From: Streptomyces longispororuber | GTDB taxonomy: Bacteria > Actinomycetota > Actinomycetes > Streptomycetales > Streptomycetaceae | Reading direction: 5' to 3' | NCBI RefSeq assembly: GCF_014656095.1 | Contig: NZ_BNBT01000037.1 | Location: 1 to 61,146 of the forward strand | DNA: 61,146 nucleotides | Shown: piece by piece, positions 9,372 through 16,722 of the stretch | Layout of the letters: the number at the start of each line of letters is the position of its first letter | Numbering within the stretch: position 1 is the stretch's first letter | The notes under the pieces: model-generated | Databases searched by the model: none | The model's input: the letters and a program-made list of their open reading frames with translations, nothing else | Told to the model about the DNA's origin: nothing | Program-made: the position numbers and the translations under genes

Positions 9372-10207
9372 TCACCCTGGTCGCGGGCCGCCACCGCCAC
9401 CTCCGGCTCCAGCGGGACGGTCTGGCCGCAGGGACCCGGCAGCCCGACCACTACGTGGTGGTGACCATGGACGACCCGGGCGCGCGGAGCGTGCTCGCGG
9501 GCAGGCGGCCCGCCGCCGACACGGTGTCCGTCCCCACCGGCGCCGACGGGCGTCTGCCCCTGGCCGCCGCGCGCAACGCGGGCGCGCGACGCGCCCTGGA
9601 CGCCGGAGCGGACCTCCTGGTCTTCCTCGACGTCGACTGCGTCCCCGGCCCGGACCTGCTCGCCCGCTACGCCCGGACCGCCGCCGACGGCGCGCTGCTG
9701 TGCGGCACGGTGGCCTATCTGCCGCCTCCGCCGCCGGACGGCTACCGGCTGAGCACCCTGCCCGCCCTCGCGCCCCCGCACCCGGGCCGTCCGGTCCCCG
9801 GCGACACGGAGGTGGTCCGGGACGGCGACCACCGGCTGTTCTGGTCCCTCTCGTTCGCGCTGACCGCCGCCACCTGGCGGGCCGTCGGCGGGTTCTGCGA
9901 GGACTACACCGGATACGGCGGCGAGGACACCGACTTCGCCCGCACCGCCGCCGCCCACGGGGTGGAGCTGTGGTGGGTCGGGGGCGCGCCCGCGTACCAC
10001 CAGCACCACCCGGTGAGCAGGCCCCCGGTGGAGCACCTCGACGACATCCTGCGCAACGGGCGGACCTTCAGGGACCGCTGGGGCACCTGGCCCATGGAGG
10101 GCTGGCTGCACGAGTTCGCCCGCCGCGGCCTCGTCACGCACGACCCGCGCACCGACACCTGGCGCCGCACCGGCGACGTGCCCCAGGGAGTTCCGGGCGG
10201 CCGGTGA
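9356..10207 (+). CDS. Glycosyltransferase family 2 (fourth of four)
   Basis: 283 residues from the ATG at 9356, overlapping the previous gene by 16 bp. GT-A fold: N-terminal RVAVITLVAGR, a metal-binding DVDC in LLVFLDVDCVPGPDLLARY (about residues 90-108), and the C-terminal GYGGEDTDFARTAAAHG with conserved Glu-Asp-x-Asp, as in galactosyltransferase-like GT2 enzymes. No membrane helices are seen, so it acts in the cytoplasm. It closes the operon. A 28-bp tandem repeat follows its stop. Confidence 0.85.
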   Translation: MRVAVITLVAGRHRHLRLQRDGLAAGTRQPDHYVVVTMDDPGARSVLAGRRPAADTVSVPTGADGRLPLAAARNAGARRALDAGADLLVFLDVDCVPGPDLLARYARTAADGALLCGTVAYLPPPPPDGYRLSTLPALAPPHPGRPVPGDTEVVRDGDHRLFWSLSFALTAATWRAVGGFCEDYTGYGGEDTDFARTAAAHGVELWWVGGAPAYHQHHPVSRPPVEHLDDILRNGRTFRDRWGTWPMEGWLHEFARRGLVTHDPRTDTWRRTGDVPQGVPGGR

Positions 10208-10240
10208 CCGTGGCCGCGCGGCCCGCCGTTGGGCACGGCG

Positions 10241-10342
10241 GGCCGGTGGTCAGCCGTTCGGCAGTGTGGGCCGGGGGCTCGCCGTTCGGTCACGTGGCCC
10301 GGTGGTCGACCGTTCGGCCACGCGGGCCGGTGGCCGGCCGTG
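10241..10342. repeat. 28-bp tandem repeat, about 3.6 copies
   Basis: Units start at 10241, 10269, 10297 and 10325. Each reads approximately GGCCGGTGGTC-GCCGTTCGG-CACGTG with a few substitutions, and the last is partial. It lies in the 169-bp gap between the last glycosyltransferase and the convergent coiled-coil gene. No ORF or CRISPR-like spacer is seen. Confidence 0.85.
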
Positions 10343-10376
10343 ACGCCGCCGCCCGCCGGGGTGCCCACCCAGCGGG

Positions 10377-11306
10377 TCACCGCGCCCGGGCGGCGCGCCG
10401 GTCCGCCTCCCGCGCCGCGCGACGTGCTTCCTCCCCGGCCCGGTCGAGGGCCTCCGCGGCGGTCCGCTGCCGCTCCTCGGCCTCCCGCCGCTCCGCCTCG
10501 GCCCGGTGCAGTTCGGCGCGCAGGTGCTCAAGGCGCTCCTCGGCGGCGGAGACGTCCTCGGTGACCTCGGCGTGGCGCGCCCGGGCCCGGTCCGCGGCCT
10601 CCTCGGCGTCGGCGTGTTCCGCCCGGCGGTCGCGCAGCCGCCGGTCCGCCTCCCGCGCGGCGTGCCGCACCCGGGCGAGTTCCTCCTGGCGGGCCCGGCG
10701 CCGTTCGGCCAGCTCGTCCTTCGCGGGCTCGGGCCGCCGCGTCCCCGGGCGCCGCGCGGGCTCCGGCCGAGGGGGAGTGCCGCCCGCCTGGTCCAGGCCC
10801 GTGGGGAACTCCGACGGCGGCGTGAGCGCGGTGTGCAGGCGCCCGGTGGCCCACCGCTCGGCCGCGTCCGGATCGGCGAGCACGGCGTGCAGCGTGGCCT
10901 CGACGTCCTGCCGTGCCGCGCCCGAGAGTCGGTGACCGGCCTCCTGCGCCAGCTCCGCCGCCTGCCGGGCCAGCGCGGCGACCAGCCGCCGCCGCTGGGC
11001 GGAGAGCTCCCTCAACCCGGCGGCGTCCAGGGCGCGGTACGCCTCCCGCAGTTGCCGCCCCAGGTCCAGGAACTGCCGGCTCTCCTCGGGGCGGGAGCGC
11101 AGCAGGAGGTTCGCCGCCCAGGCCGCGAGGGTGGGGCCCAGGGCGCCACGGACGCGCCGGGCGTCCTCGGCCCGCCCGGCCGCCCTGGCCGCGGCGGCCA
11201 CCTCGTCCCGCCGGGCCACGAAGCCGGGCGGCGGGGTCGCGTACAGCTCGTCGAGCAGGGCCTCCACATCGGGTTCCGTGCCGCGCCCCGCGCCCCTACG
11301 CCCCAT
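10377..11306 (-). CDS. Coiled-coil protein of unknown function
   Basis: 309 residues from the ATG at 11306. A TTG nine bases upstream is possible but less likely. A short N-terminal part (LLDELYATPPPGFVARRDEVAAAA) is followed by an alpha-helical region rich in Ala, Arg and Leu. From about residue 185 to the end it is almost continuous Glu/Arg/Ala heptads (for example ERLEHLRAELHRAEAERREA), strongly predicting a long coiled coil. No membrane helix, signal peptide or catalytic motif is visible. Similar actinobacterial proteins are annotated only as hypothetical. A structural or scaffold role is possible but unproven. Confidence 0.7.
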   Translation of the reverse strand: MGRRGAGRGTEPDVEALLDELYATPPPGFVARRDEVAAAARAAGRAEDARRVRGALGPTLAAWAANLLLRSRPEESRQFLDLGRQLREAYRALDAAGLRELSAQRRRLVAALARQAAELAQEAGHRLSGAARQDVEATLHAVLADPDAAERWATGRLHTALTPPSEFPTGLDQAGGTPPRPEPARRPGTRRPEPAKDELAERRRARQEELARVRHAAREADRRLRDRRAEHADAEEAADRARARHAEVTEDVSAAEERLEHLRAELHRAEAERREAEERQRTAAEALDRAGEEARRAAREADRRAARAR

Positions 11307-11653
11307 CGTCCTCAAGCCTCACCGAACCGAACCGGCCTTTCCCGCCCGCGACACGGCGTACGGCGCTCATCGCCCAGCCTCACCGGCGCACGGGCGCGCG
11401 GCATCCCGGAGAGCCGCCGGCCTGCGCCGACCGGGTGGGGCGTGGTTGCCCCTGGGCCCGGCCCCGGGGGCAGCGGAGCCGGAGGCGGACGCGTGCCAGG
11501 GAGGGCGCCGGGCCGCGCCCGAAGCATTCGAGTTGTACCGGCCCTGCCTCGTTACCACGTGCGATCACAGGGAACACGTGACCACGTCCACCGAACAGCG
11601 AGCCCGCCACCGGCGAGACGGCTCGCGTCCGTACCGAGTGAGAGGACTCTGGG
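11307..11653. promoter_or_regulatory. 347-bp divergent gap with two CACGTG boxes
   Basis: Lies between the leftward coiled-coil gene and the rightward CBS-domain gene. Two CACGTG palindromes occur at 11556-11561 and 11575-11580, 19 bp start to start, about 75 bp before the CBS start, a plausible operator pair. GAGAGGACT just before 11654 is the CBS ribosome-binding site. No convincing sigma recognition elements were identified. Confidence 0.35.
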
Positions 11654-12070
11654 ATGACCAAGGCACGCGACATCATGACCGGCGGGGCGCAGTGCATCGG
11701 CGCGGAGGAGACGGTGCTCGACGCCGCCCGGAAGATGAAGGACCTCGGAGTCGGCGCGCTGCCCATCTGCGGCACCGACAACAAGCTCAAGGGCGTGCTG
11801 ACCGACCGCGACGTCGTGGTGAAGGTCCTCGGCGCGGGCAAGGACCCGGCGTCCTGTCCGGCGGGCGACCTCGCGCAGGGCGAGGCCGTCACCATCGGCG
11901 CCGACGACGACGCGGAGGAGATCCTGCGCACGATGACCGCGCACAAGGTCCGGCGGCTGCCCGTGATCGACGGGCACGACCTGGTCGGCATGGTGGCCCT
12001 GGCCGACGTCGCCCGCTCCCTGCCCGACCCCAAGGTCGGCGACCTGGTCCAGGCCCTGTCGACCGACTGA
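11654..12070 (+). CDS. CBS-domain pair protein
   Basis: 138 residues made of two CBS motifs: KARDIMTGGAQCIGAEETVLDAA with GVLTDRDVVVKVL (about 3-60), and DLAQGEAVTIGADDDAEEILRTM with LVGMVALADVARSL (about 73-130). Stand-alone CBS pairs bind adenosyl ligands (AMP, ATP, SAM) and act as energy or redox sensors. Streptomyces genomes carry many copies, often stress-induced. The ATG at 11654 follows GAGAGGACTCTGGG. It is monocistronic, with its own terminator hairpin directly downstream. Confidence 0.9.
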   Translation: MTKARDIMTGGAQCIGAEETVLDAARKMKDLGVGALPICGTDNKLKGVLTDRDVVVKVLGAGKDPASCPAGDLAQGEAVTIGADDDAEEILRTMTAHKVRRLPVIDGHDLVGMVALADVARSLPDPKVGDLVQALSTD

Positions 12071-12086
12071 GGACGCCACCCCGCCA

Positions 12087-12119
12087 CGCGGCCGTGCCGG
12101 AACACCCGGCACGGCCGCG
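12087..12119 (+). terminator. Terminator hairpin after the CBS gene
   Basis: A perfect 14-bp stem, CGCGGCCGTGCCGG (12087-12100) with CCGGCACGGCCGCG (12106-12119), closes a 5-base AACAC loop 17 bp after the CBS stop codon. Confidence 0.8.
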
Positions 12120-12251
12120 GCATGCTGTCCCCCGCCAGGCCGCCGGAACGCGTACGAGCCCGTCCCCGGCAGGCCGTCGGCCGCGCCCACGGCCCGGCGC
12201 GGCCCGCACCGCGGGCGGCCGGGGCGTCCGCCCTGGCCTACGCTGAACCCC

Positions 12252-12755
12252 ATGCGGCTGCTGCTCACCTCCGACACGCACGTGCCCGCCCGGGCGAAGC
12301 GCCTGCCGGACGCCCTCCTGGCCGCCATGGACGAGGCGGACGTGGTCTTCCACGCGGGCGACTGGATCGACGAGGCCACGCTCGACCTGTTCGAGGCCCG
12401 GTCGCGCAGGCTGGTCGCGGTGTACGGCAACAACGACGGCCCGGGGCTGCGCCGCCGGCTCCCCGAGGTCGCCCGGGTGGAGCTGGCCGGGCTGCGGTTC
12501 GGCACGGTGCACGAGACCGGGGCGGCCACCGGGCGCGAACGGCGGTGCGCCGCGCGCTTCCCCGACCTGGACGTGCTCGTCTTCGGCCACAGCCACATCC
12601 CCTGGGACACACGGGCCCCCGGCGGGCTGCGGCTGCTCAACCCCGGCTCGCCCACCGACCGCAGGCGCCAGCCCTTCTGCACCTACCTCACCCTCACCGC
12701 CGACGCCGGCGCGCTGCGCGACGTCACGCTCCACCGGCTGCCGCCGCGGCGCTGA
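12252..12755 (+). CDS. Metallophosphoesterase, YfcE/MJ0936 type
   Basis: 167 residues, the usual size for these small calcineurin-like phosphodiesterases. Metal-ligand motifs are in order: SDTHVP (about residues 7-12), FHAGDWID (about 33-40), VYGNND (about 57-62), VHETG (about 86-90) and FGHSHIPWDT (about 113-122). It should bind two metal ions and hydrolyse a phosphoester in the cytoplasm; the substrate is not known. No strong ribosome-binding site is seen, and the start was chosen because RLLLTSDTHVP is the normal first strand. Confidence 0.9.
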   Translation: MRLLLTSDTHVPARAKRLPDALLAAMDEADVVFHAGDWIDEATLDLFEARSRRLVAVYGNNDGPGLRRRLPEVARVELAGLRFGTVHETGAATGRERRCAARFPDLDVLVFGHSHIPWDTRAPGGLRLLNPGSPTDRRRQPFCTYLTLTADAGALRDVTLHRLPPRR

Positions 12756-12841
12756 CCGGCGACGACCGGCGGCGACCGGCGCGTTCCGGCAAGCGGAGCA
12801 CGGGCGGTGTGGCTCCGGGCCGACCGGGGAACGCGGGCTGT

Positions 12842-13372
12842 ATGCCGATTCTCAGGAAGATCGCCCGTCCCCTGCTCGCATCCGTGTTCGTCACGAGCGG
12901 CATCAAGCATCTCCAGGCGCCGGAGCACGTGGCACCGGCGGCCGAACCCGTCGTGGTGCCCCTGGCCCAACGCGTGCCGGGGCTGCCCGAGGATCCGGTG
13001 GAGCTGGTGCGCCTCAACGCGGCGGTGCAGGTGGGGGCCGGGCTGCTGCTGTCGCTGGGACGCTTCCCCCGGCTCTCGGCCCTGGCCCTCGCCGGGACGC
13101 TGGTGCCGACCACGCTGGCCGGGCACGCCTGGTGGAAGGAGGAGGACAAGGAGCAGCGCGCCGCGCAGCGCACGCAGTTCCTGAAGAACCTGTCCCTCTT
13201 CGGCGGCCTGCTCATCGCCGCGGCCGACACGCACGGCAAGCCCTCCGTGGCCTACCGGACCCGCCACGCCGCGCGGGACGCCCGCCGCTCCGCCGGCAAG
13301 CGGGCCCAGGCGTCGGTGTCCGCGGCCCGCTCCGCCGCCGGCACCGTGCGCGACCGGCTGCCCGCCGCCTGA
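12842..13372 (+). CDS. DoxX-like integral membrane protein
   Basis: 176 residues. The N-terminal ARPLLASVFVTSGIKHLQAPE is a DoxX signature, with hydrophobic helices near residues 5-20, 60-78, 82-98 and 118-132. A basic, Ala-rich C-terminal tail (about 140-176, many Arg/Ala/Ser) faces the cytoplasm or nucleic acid. DoxX-type proteins occur in redox and membrane-stress contexts, but their biochemical activity is poorly defined. The ATG at 12842 gives the canonical N-terminus. Repeats and a strong terminator follow. Confidence 0.85.
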   Translation: MPILRKIARPLLASVFVTSGIKHLQAPEHVAPAAEPVVVPLAQRVPGLPEDPVELVRLNAAVQVGAGLLLSLGRFPRLSALALAGTLVPTTLAGHAWWKEEDKEQRAAQRTQFLKNLSLFGGLLIAAADTHGKPSVAYRTRHAARDARRSAGKRAQASVSAARSAAGTVRDRLPAA

Positions 13373-13395
13373 CCCCCGGGCCCAGCCCGGTCGCC

Positions 13396-13491
13396 GGGGC
13401 CACCGACGACCGGGGCCATCGACGACCGGGACCGCCGACGACCGGGACCGCCGACAACGGAGGCTGTCGACAACCGGGGCCGCCGCGCCCC
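13396..13491. repeat. 16-bp tandem repeat, six copies
   Basis: Six contiguous units from 13396 in steps of 16, consensus GGGGCCRCCGACGACC with drift in the fifth and sixth. It begins 23 bp after the DoxX stop codon and ends 5 bp before the terminator stem. No ORF is associated with it. Confidence 0.88.
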
Positions 13492-13496
13492 GCCAC

Positions 13497-13542
13497 AGCG
13501 GAGACGCCCAGGTGAGCCGTGTCTCACCTGGGCGTCTCCGCT
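13497..13542 (+). terminator. 20-bp perfect stem hairpin
   Basis: AGCGGAGACGCCCAGGTGAG (13497-13516) pairs perfectly with 13523-13542 around a 6-base CCGTGT loop. It ends transcription of the DoxX gene just before the PadR operator. It could also act as a bidirectional insulator. Confidence 0.85.
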
Positions 13543-13546
13543 TGTC

Positions 13547-13564
13547 TATGCAACGAGTTGCATA
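13547..13564. promoter_or_regulatory. Probable PadR operator palindrome
   Basis: TATGCAACGAGTTGCATA is an inverted repeat with 8-bp arms and a 2-bp centre, 13 bp upstream of the PadR start codon. PadR proteins typically bind such AT-edged dyads at their own promoters, so autoregulation is likely. The site overlaps the region where the promoter or start of transcription must lie. Confidence 0.75.
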
Positions 13565-13577
13565 CCAGGATGCGGGC

Positions 13578-14135
13578 ATGGCGCTCGACCACGCGATCCT
13601 CGTCTCCCTGCTGGAGAAGCCCGGCTCGGGCTACGAGCTGGCCCGGCGGTTCGACCGGTCCATCGGCTACTTCTGGGCCGCCACGCACCAGCAGATCTAC
13701 CGCGTCCTCAAGCGCATGGAGGGCGACGGCTGGATCGACGTCCGCGAGGTCGCGCAGGACGACCGGCCGGACAAGAAGGAGTACTCCGTCGCCGCGCCCG
13801 GCCGGGCCGCGCTCACCGCGTGGCTGCACGAGCCGATCGAGCCCGAGACCGTCCGGCACGAACTCGCCGTGAAGATCCGCGCCGCGGCCTTCGACGACCC
13901 CGCCGCCCTCGTCCACGAGGTCGAGCGGTACCGCCGGGCGCACGCCGACCGGCTCACGCGCTACCTCGCGGGGGAGCGGCGCGACTTCACCGGGCCCGAG
14001 GCGCCCGGCACCCTCGACGCCGGACAGGAGCTCCAGCACGTCGTCCTGCGCGGCGGCATCGCGTACGAGCGGATGACGCTCGACTGGCTCGACGACGTGC
14101 TGGCCACCCTCCGGCGGCTCGGCTCCCCGCGCTGA
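13578..14135 (+). CDS. PadR-family transcriptional regulator
   Basis: 185 residues from the ATG at 13578. The PadR winged helix covers about residues 1-80: AILVSLLEKPGSGYELARRFD, then HQQIYRVLKRMEGDGWI and a basic wing with KKEYSVAAPGR. A C-terminal helical domain (about 90-185, RYRRAHADRLTRYL and LRGGIAYERMTLDWLDDVL) provides dimerisation as in the larger PadR subfamily. Earlier in-frame starts would read through the operator palindrome and were rejected. The acyl-CoA dehydrogenase 139 bp downstream is its probable target, possibly de-repressed by an acyl or aromatic ligand. Confidence 0.9.
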   Translation: MALDHAILVSLLEKPGSGYELARRFDRSIGYFWAATHQQIYRVLKRMEGDGWIDVREVAQDDRPDKKEYSVAAPGRAALTAWLHEPIEPETVRHELAVKIRAAAFDDPAALVHEVERYRRAHADRLTRYLAGERRDFTGPEAPGTLDAGQELQHVVLRGGIAYERMTLDWLDDVLATLRRLGSPR

Positions 14136-14274
14136 CCCGGCGCGCGCGTCCCCGGAGCCGCCCGGCAGGCAGGCCCCCGGCCGGACCCCGGCGGCGCGCC
14201 GCTCCCGCGTACCCGAGCCCCCCAAGCCTTCTCCCACCCCAGCCCCACCTCCCGAGCCGGAAAGGCACACCACC

Positions 14275-15999
14275 GTGGCGGACCCGCTGCTGTTCCACCC
14301 GCACACCTACGACCCGACGCACTTCGACCCCGAGACCCGCAGGCTGCTGCGCGCGACCGTCGACTGGTTCGAGGCGCGCGGCAAGCGCAAGCTGATCGAG
14401 GACTACCGCTCCCGCGCCTGGCTCGCCGACTTCCTCGCGTTCTCCGCGAAGGAGGGCCTGTTCGCGACCTTCCTCACCCCGGCGGCACAGGCCGCGGACG
14501 GGCAGACGGACAAGCGCTGGGACACCGCCCGCATCGCCGCGCTCAACGAGATCTTCGGCTTCTACGGGCTCGACTACTGGTACGCCTGGCAGGTCACCAT
14601 CCTCGGCCTCGGACCCGTCTGGCAGAGTGACAACGCCGCCGCGCGCGCCCGCGCCGCCGAACTCCTCGACCAGGGCGAGGTGTTCGCCTTCGGCCTGTCC
14701 GAGAAGACCCACGGCGCCGACATCTACTCCACCGACATGCTGCTCGAACCCGACGGCGACGGCGGTTTCCGCGCCACCGGCTCGAAGTACTACATCGGCA
14801 ACGGCAACGCCGCAGGACTCGTCTCCGTCTTCGGCCGCCGCACCGACGTCGAGGGCCCCGACGGCTACGTCTTCTTCGCCGCCGACAGCCGCCACGAGGC
14901 GTACCACCTCGTCAAGAACGTCGTGGACTCCTCCAAGTACGTCAGCGAGTTCCGCCTGGAGAACTACCCGGTGGCCGCACGGGACGTCCTGCACACCGGC
15001 CGTGCCGCCTTCGACGCCGCCCTGAACACCGTCAACGTCGGCAAGTTCAACCTCTGCACCGCCTCCATCGGCATCTGCGAGCACGCGATGTACGAGGCCG
15101 TCACCCACGCCCATCAGCGCATCCTCTACGGCCGCCCCGTCACCGCCTTCCCGCACGTGCGGCGCGAGCTGACCGACGCCTACGTCCGCCTCGTCGGGAT
15201 GAAGCTGTTCAGCGACCGCGCCGTGGACTACTTCCGCTCCGCGGGGCCCGACGACCGGCGCTACCTCCTCTTCAACCCCATGACGAAGATGAAGGTCACC
15301 ACCGAGGGCGAGAAGGTCATCGACCTCATGTGGGACGTCATCGCGGCCAAGGGCTTCGAGAAGGACACCTACTTCGCCCAGGCCGCCACCGAGATCCGCA
15401 GCCTGCCCAAGCTGGAGGGCACGGTCCACGTCAACCTCGCCCTCATCCTGAAGTTCATGGGCAACCACCTGCTGCACCCGGCCGAGTACGCGCCCGTGCC
15501 GCCCCGCCCCGACGCGGCCGACGACACCTTCCTCTTCCGGCAGGGACCGGCCCGGGGCCTCGGCTCCATCCGCTTCCACGACTGGCGCACCGCCTACGAC
15601 GCCTACGCCGGGGTGCCCAACGTCGCCCGCTTCCGCGAACAGGCCGACGCCCTCTGCGCGTTCGTCACCACGGCAGCACCCGACGAGGAGCAGAGCCGCG
15701 ACCTCGACCTCCTCCTCGCCGTCGGCCAGCTCTTCGCCCTGGTGGTGCACGGCCAGCTCATCCTGGAGCAGGCACGCCTGACCGGCCTGGACGAGGACGT
15801 GCTCGACGAGCTCTTCGCCGTCCTCGTCCGCGACTTCTCCGCGTCCGCCGTCGAACTGCACGGCAAGGACTCCGCCACCACGGAGCAGCAGAGCTGGGCG
15901 CTCGGCGCGGTGCGCCGCCCCGTCGTCGACGAGGCCCGCTCCGCGCGCGTCTGGGAGCGCGTGGAGGCGCTGGCCGGCGCGTACGAGATGACGCCGTGA
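14275..15999 (+). CDS. Acyl-CoA dehydrogenase family protein, long form
   Basis: 574 residues, longer than classical acyl-CoA dehydrogenases (about 380), as in the acyl-CoA dehydrogenase/oxidase-like subgroup of actinobacteria. FAFGLSEKTHGADIYSTD and FRATGSKYYIGNGNAAG (about 140-185) correspond to the beta domain that holds FAD and substrate. The helical C-domain follows, with LCTASIGICEHAMYEAVTHAHQR and FPHVRRELTDAYVRLVGMKLFSDRA. The GTG start at 14275 follows GGAAAGG. Presumably it oxidises an acyl-CoA with FAD; the chain length is unknown. Probably regulated by the adjacent PadR. A terminator follows. Confidence 0.85.
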   Translation: MADPLLFHPHTYDPTHFDPETRRLLRATVDWFEARGKRKLIEDYRSRAWLADFLAFSAKEGLFATFLTPAAQAADGQTDKRWDTARIAALNEIFGFYGLDYWYAWQVTILGLGPVWQSDNAAARARAAELLDQGEVFAFGLSEKTHGADIYSTDMLLEPDGDGGFRATGSKYYIGNGNAAGLVSVFGRRTDVEGPDGYVFFAADSRHEAYHLVKNVVDSSKYVSEFRLENYPVAARDVLHTGRAAFDAALNTVNVGKFNLCTASIGICEHAMYEAVTHAHQRILYGRPVTAFPHVRRELTDAYVRLVGMKLFSDRAVDYFRSAGPDDRRYLLFNPMTKMKVTTEGEKVIDLMWDVIAAKGFEKDTYFAQAATEIRSLPKLEGTVHVNLALILKFMGNHLLHPAEYAPVPPRPDAADDTFLFRQGPARGLGSIRFHDWRTAYDAYAGVPNVARFREQADALCAFVTTAAPDEEQSRDLDLLLAVGQLFALVVHGQLILEQARLTGLDEDVLDELFAVLVRDFSASAVELHGKDSATTEQQSWALGAVRRPVVDEARSARVWERVEALAGAYEMTP

Positions 16000-16722
16000 G
16001 CCCGCGCCGCCGGACGCCCTGATCGCGCGCCGGCACGGTGAACGCCCGGGCCCCGCGGCAGGGCGAAGACCGCGGGGCCCGGGTCGGCCGGGCGGGGTGG
16101 AGGCGTGGAGCGGTCCCGCCCGGCGGTCGGTGTCCGGCGCCCCGCCGACAGGCCGTTCCTGGCTGTCGGCGAGGCGCCCTGGAAGGGCCGGGTGTCCCCC
16201 GGCCCGGGCCGCCCGCTCAGCGGTCGGGAGGAGAGACCGACCACGGGTCGGGCAGCCGTCGTGAGTCCGCGCGGAACGCGGACGGGAGCGCTGGAGACCG
16301 GCGGCGGGCCGCGGGCGGAGGCCCGCGGAAGGACACGGGGAGGAACGGCTCAGGCCCGCGGCGCGCACCCGTGCGGCGGATCCGGCGAACACCGCCGCGC
16401 GCCGCTCCCCATGAGGCCGGTACCGAGGCGTGGCCGCCCCCGTACGGCCGCGCTCCGTCCCCCGTCACCCGGCCGAGCAGCGCCGGTGCGCAACGACACA
16501 TGACCGTCCCCCGTTCCCCCCGGCTCGCGGAACCCCTCCGGCCTTCGGACAGGCCCGCCGCCGATCGCCCTCAGAGTGTTCTGCGTCCGGGCCCCGCCGC
16601 GGCACCCGGTCAGCCCCCGAACCCACTGGAGGTTTTCCGCCAGTCGCGGCGGAGGATTACTTCTCTGGACGCCCGTCGCGGCGGCCCTCGATAATGCGGC
16701 CGTGGCTGGGAGAAGCGGGGGG
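16000..16722. other. 723-bp gap without a convincing gene
   Basis: After the terminator at 16045-16083, several frames stay open, but their translations are Arg/Pro/Gly-rich, lack a ribosome-binding site and show no domain. Near the end, GATAAT (16690-16695) could be a -10 element for the histidine kinase. It would place transcription start on or near an in-frame GTG at 16702. Nothing else is recognised. Confidence 0.5.
16045..16083 (+). terminator. Terminator hairpin after the acyl-CoA dehydrogenase
   Basis: CCCGGGCCCCGCGG (16045-16058) and CCGCGGGGCCCGGG (16070-16083) form a perfect 14-bp stem with an 11-base loop, 45 bp after the stop codon. Confidence 0.85.

Noticed and set aside
16038..16694. 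218-codon rightward frame before the histidine kinase
   Set aside because: It runs through the terminator hairpin, is Arg/Pro/Gly-rich, and lacks a ribosome-binding site and recognisable domain.
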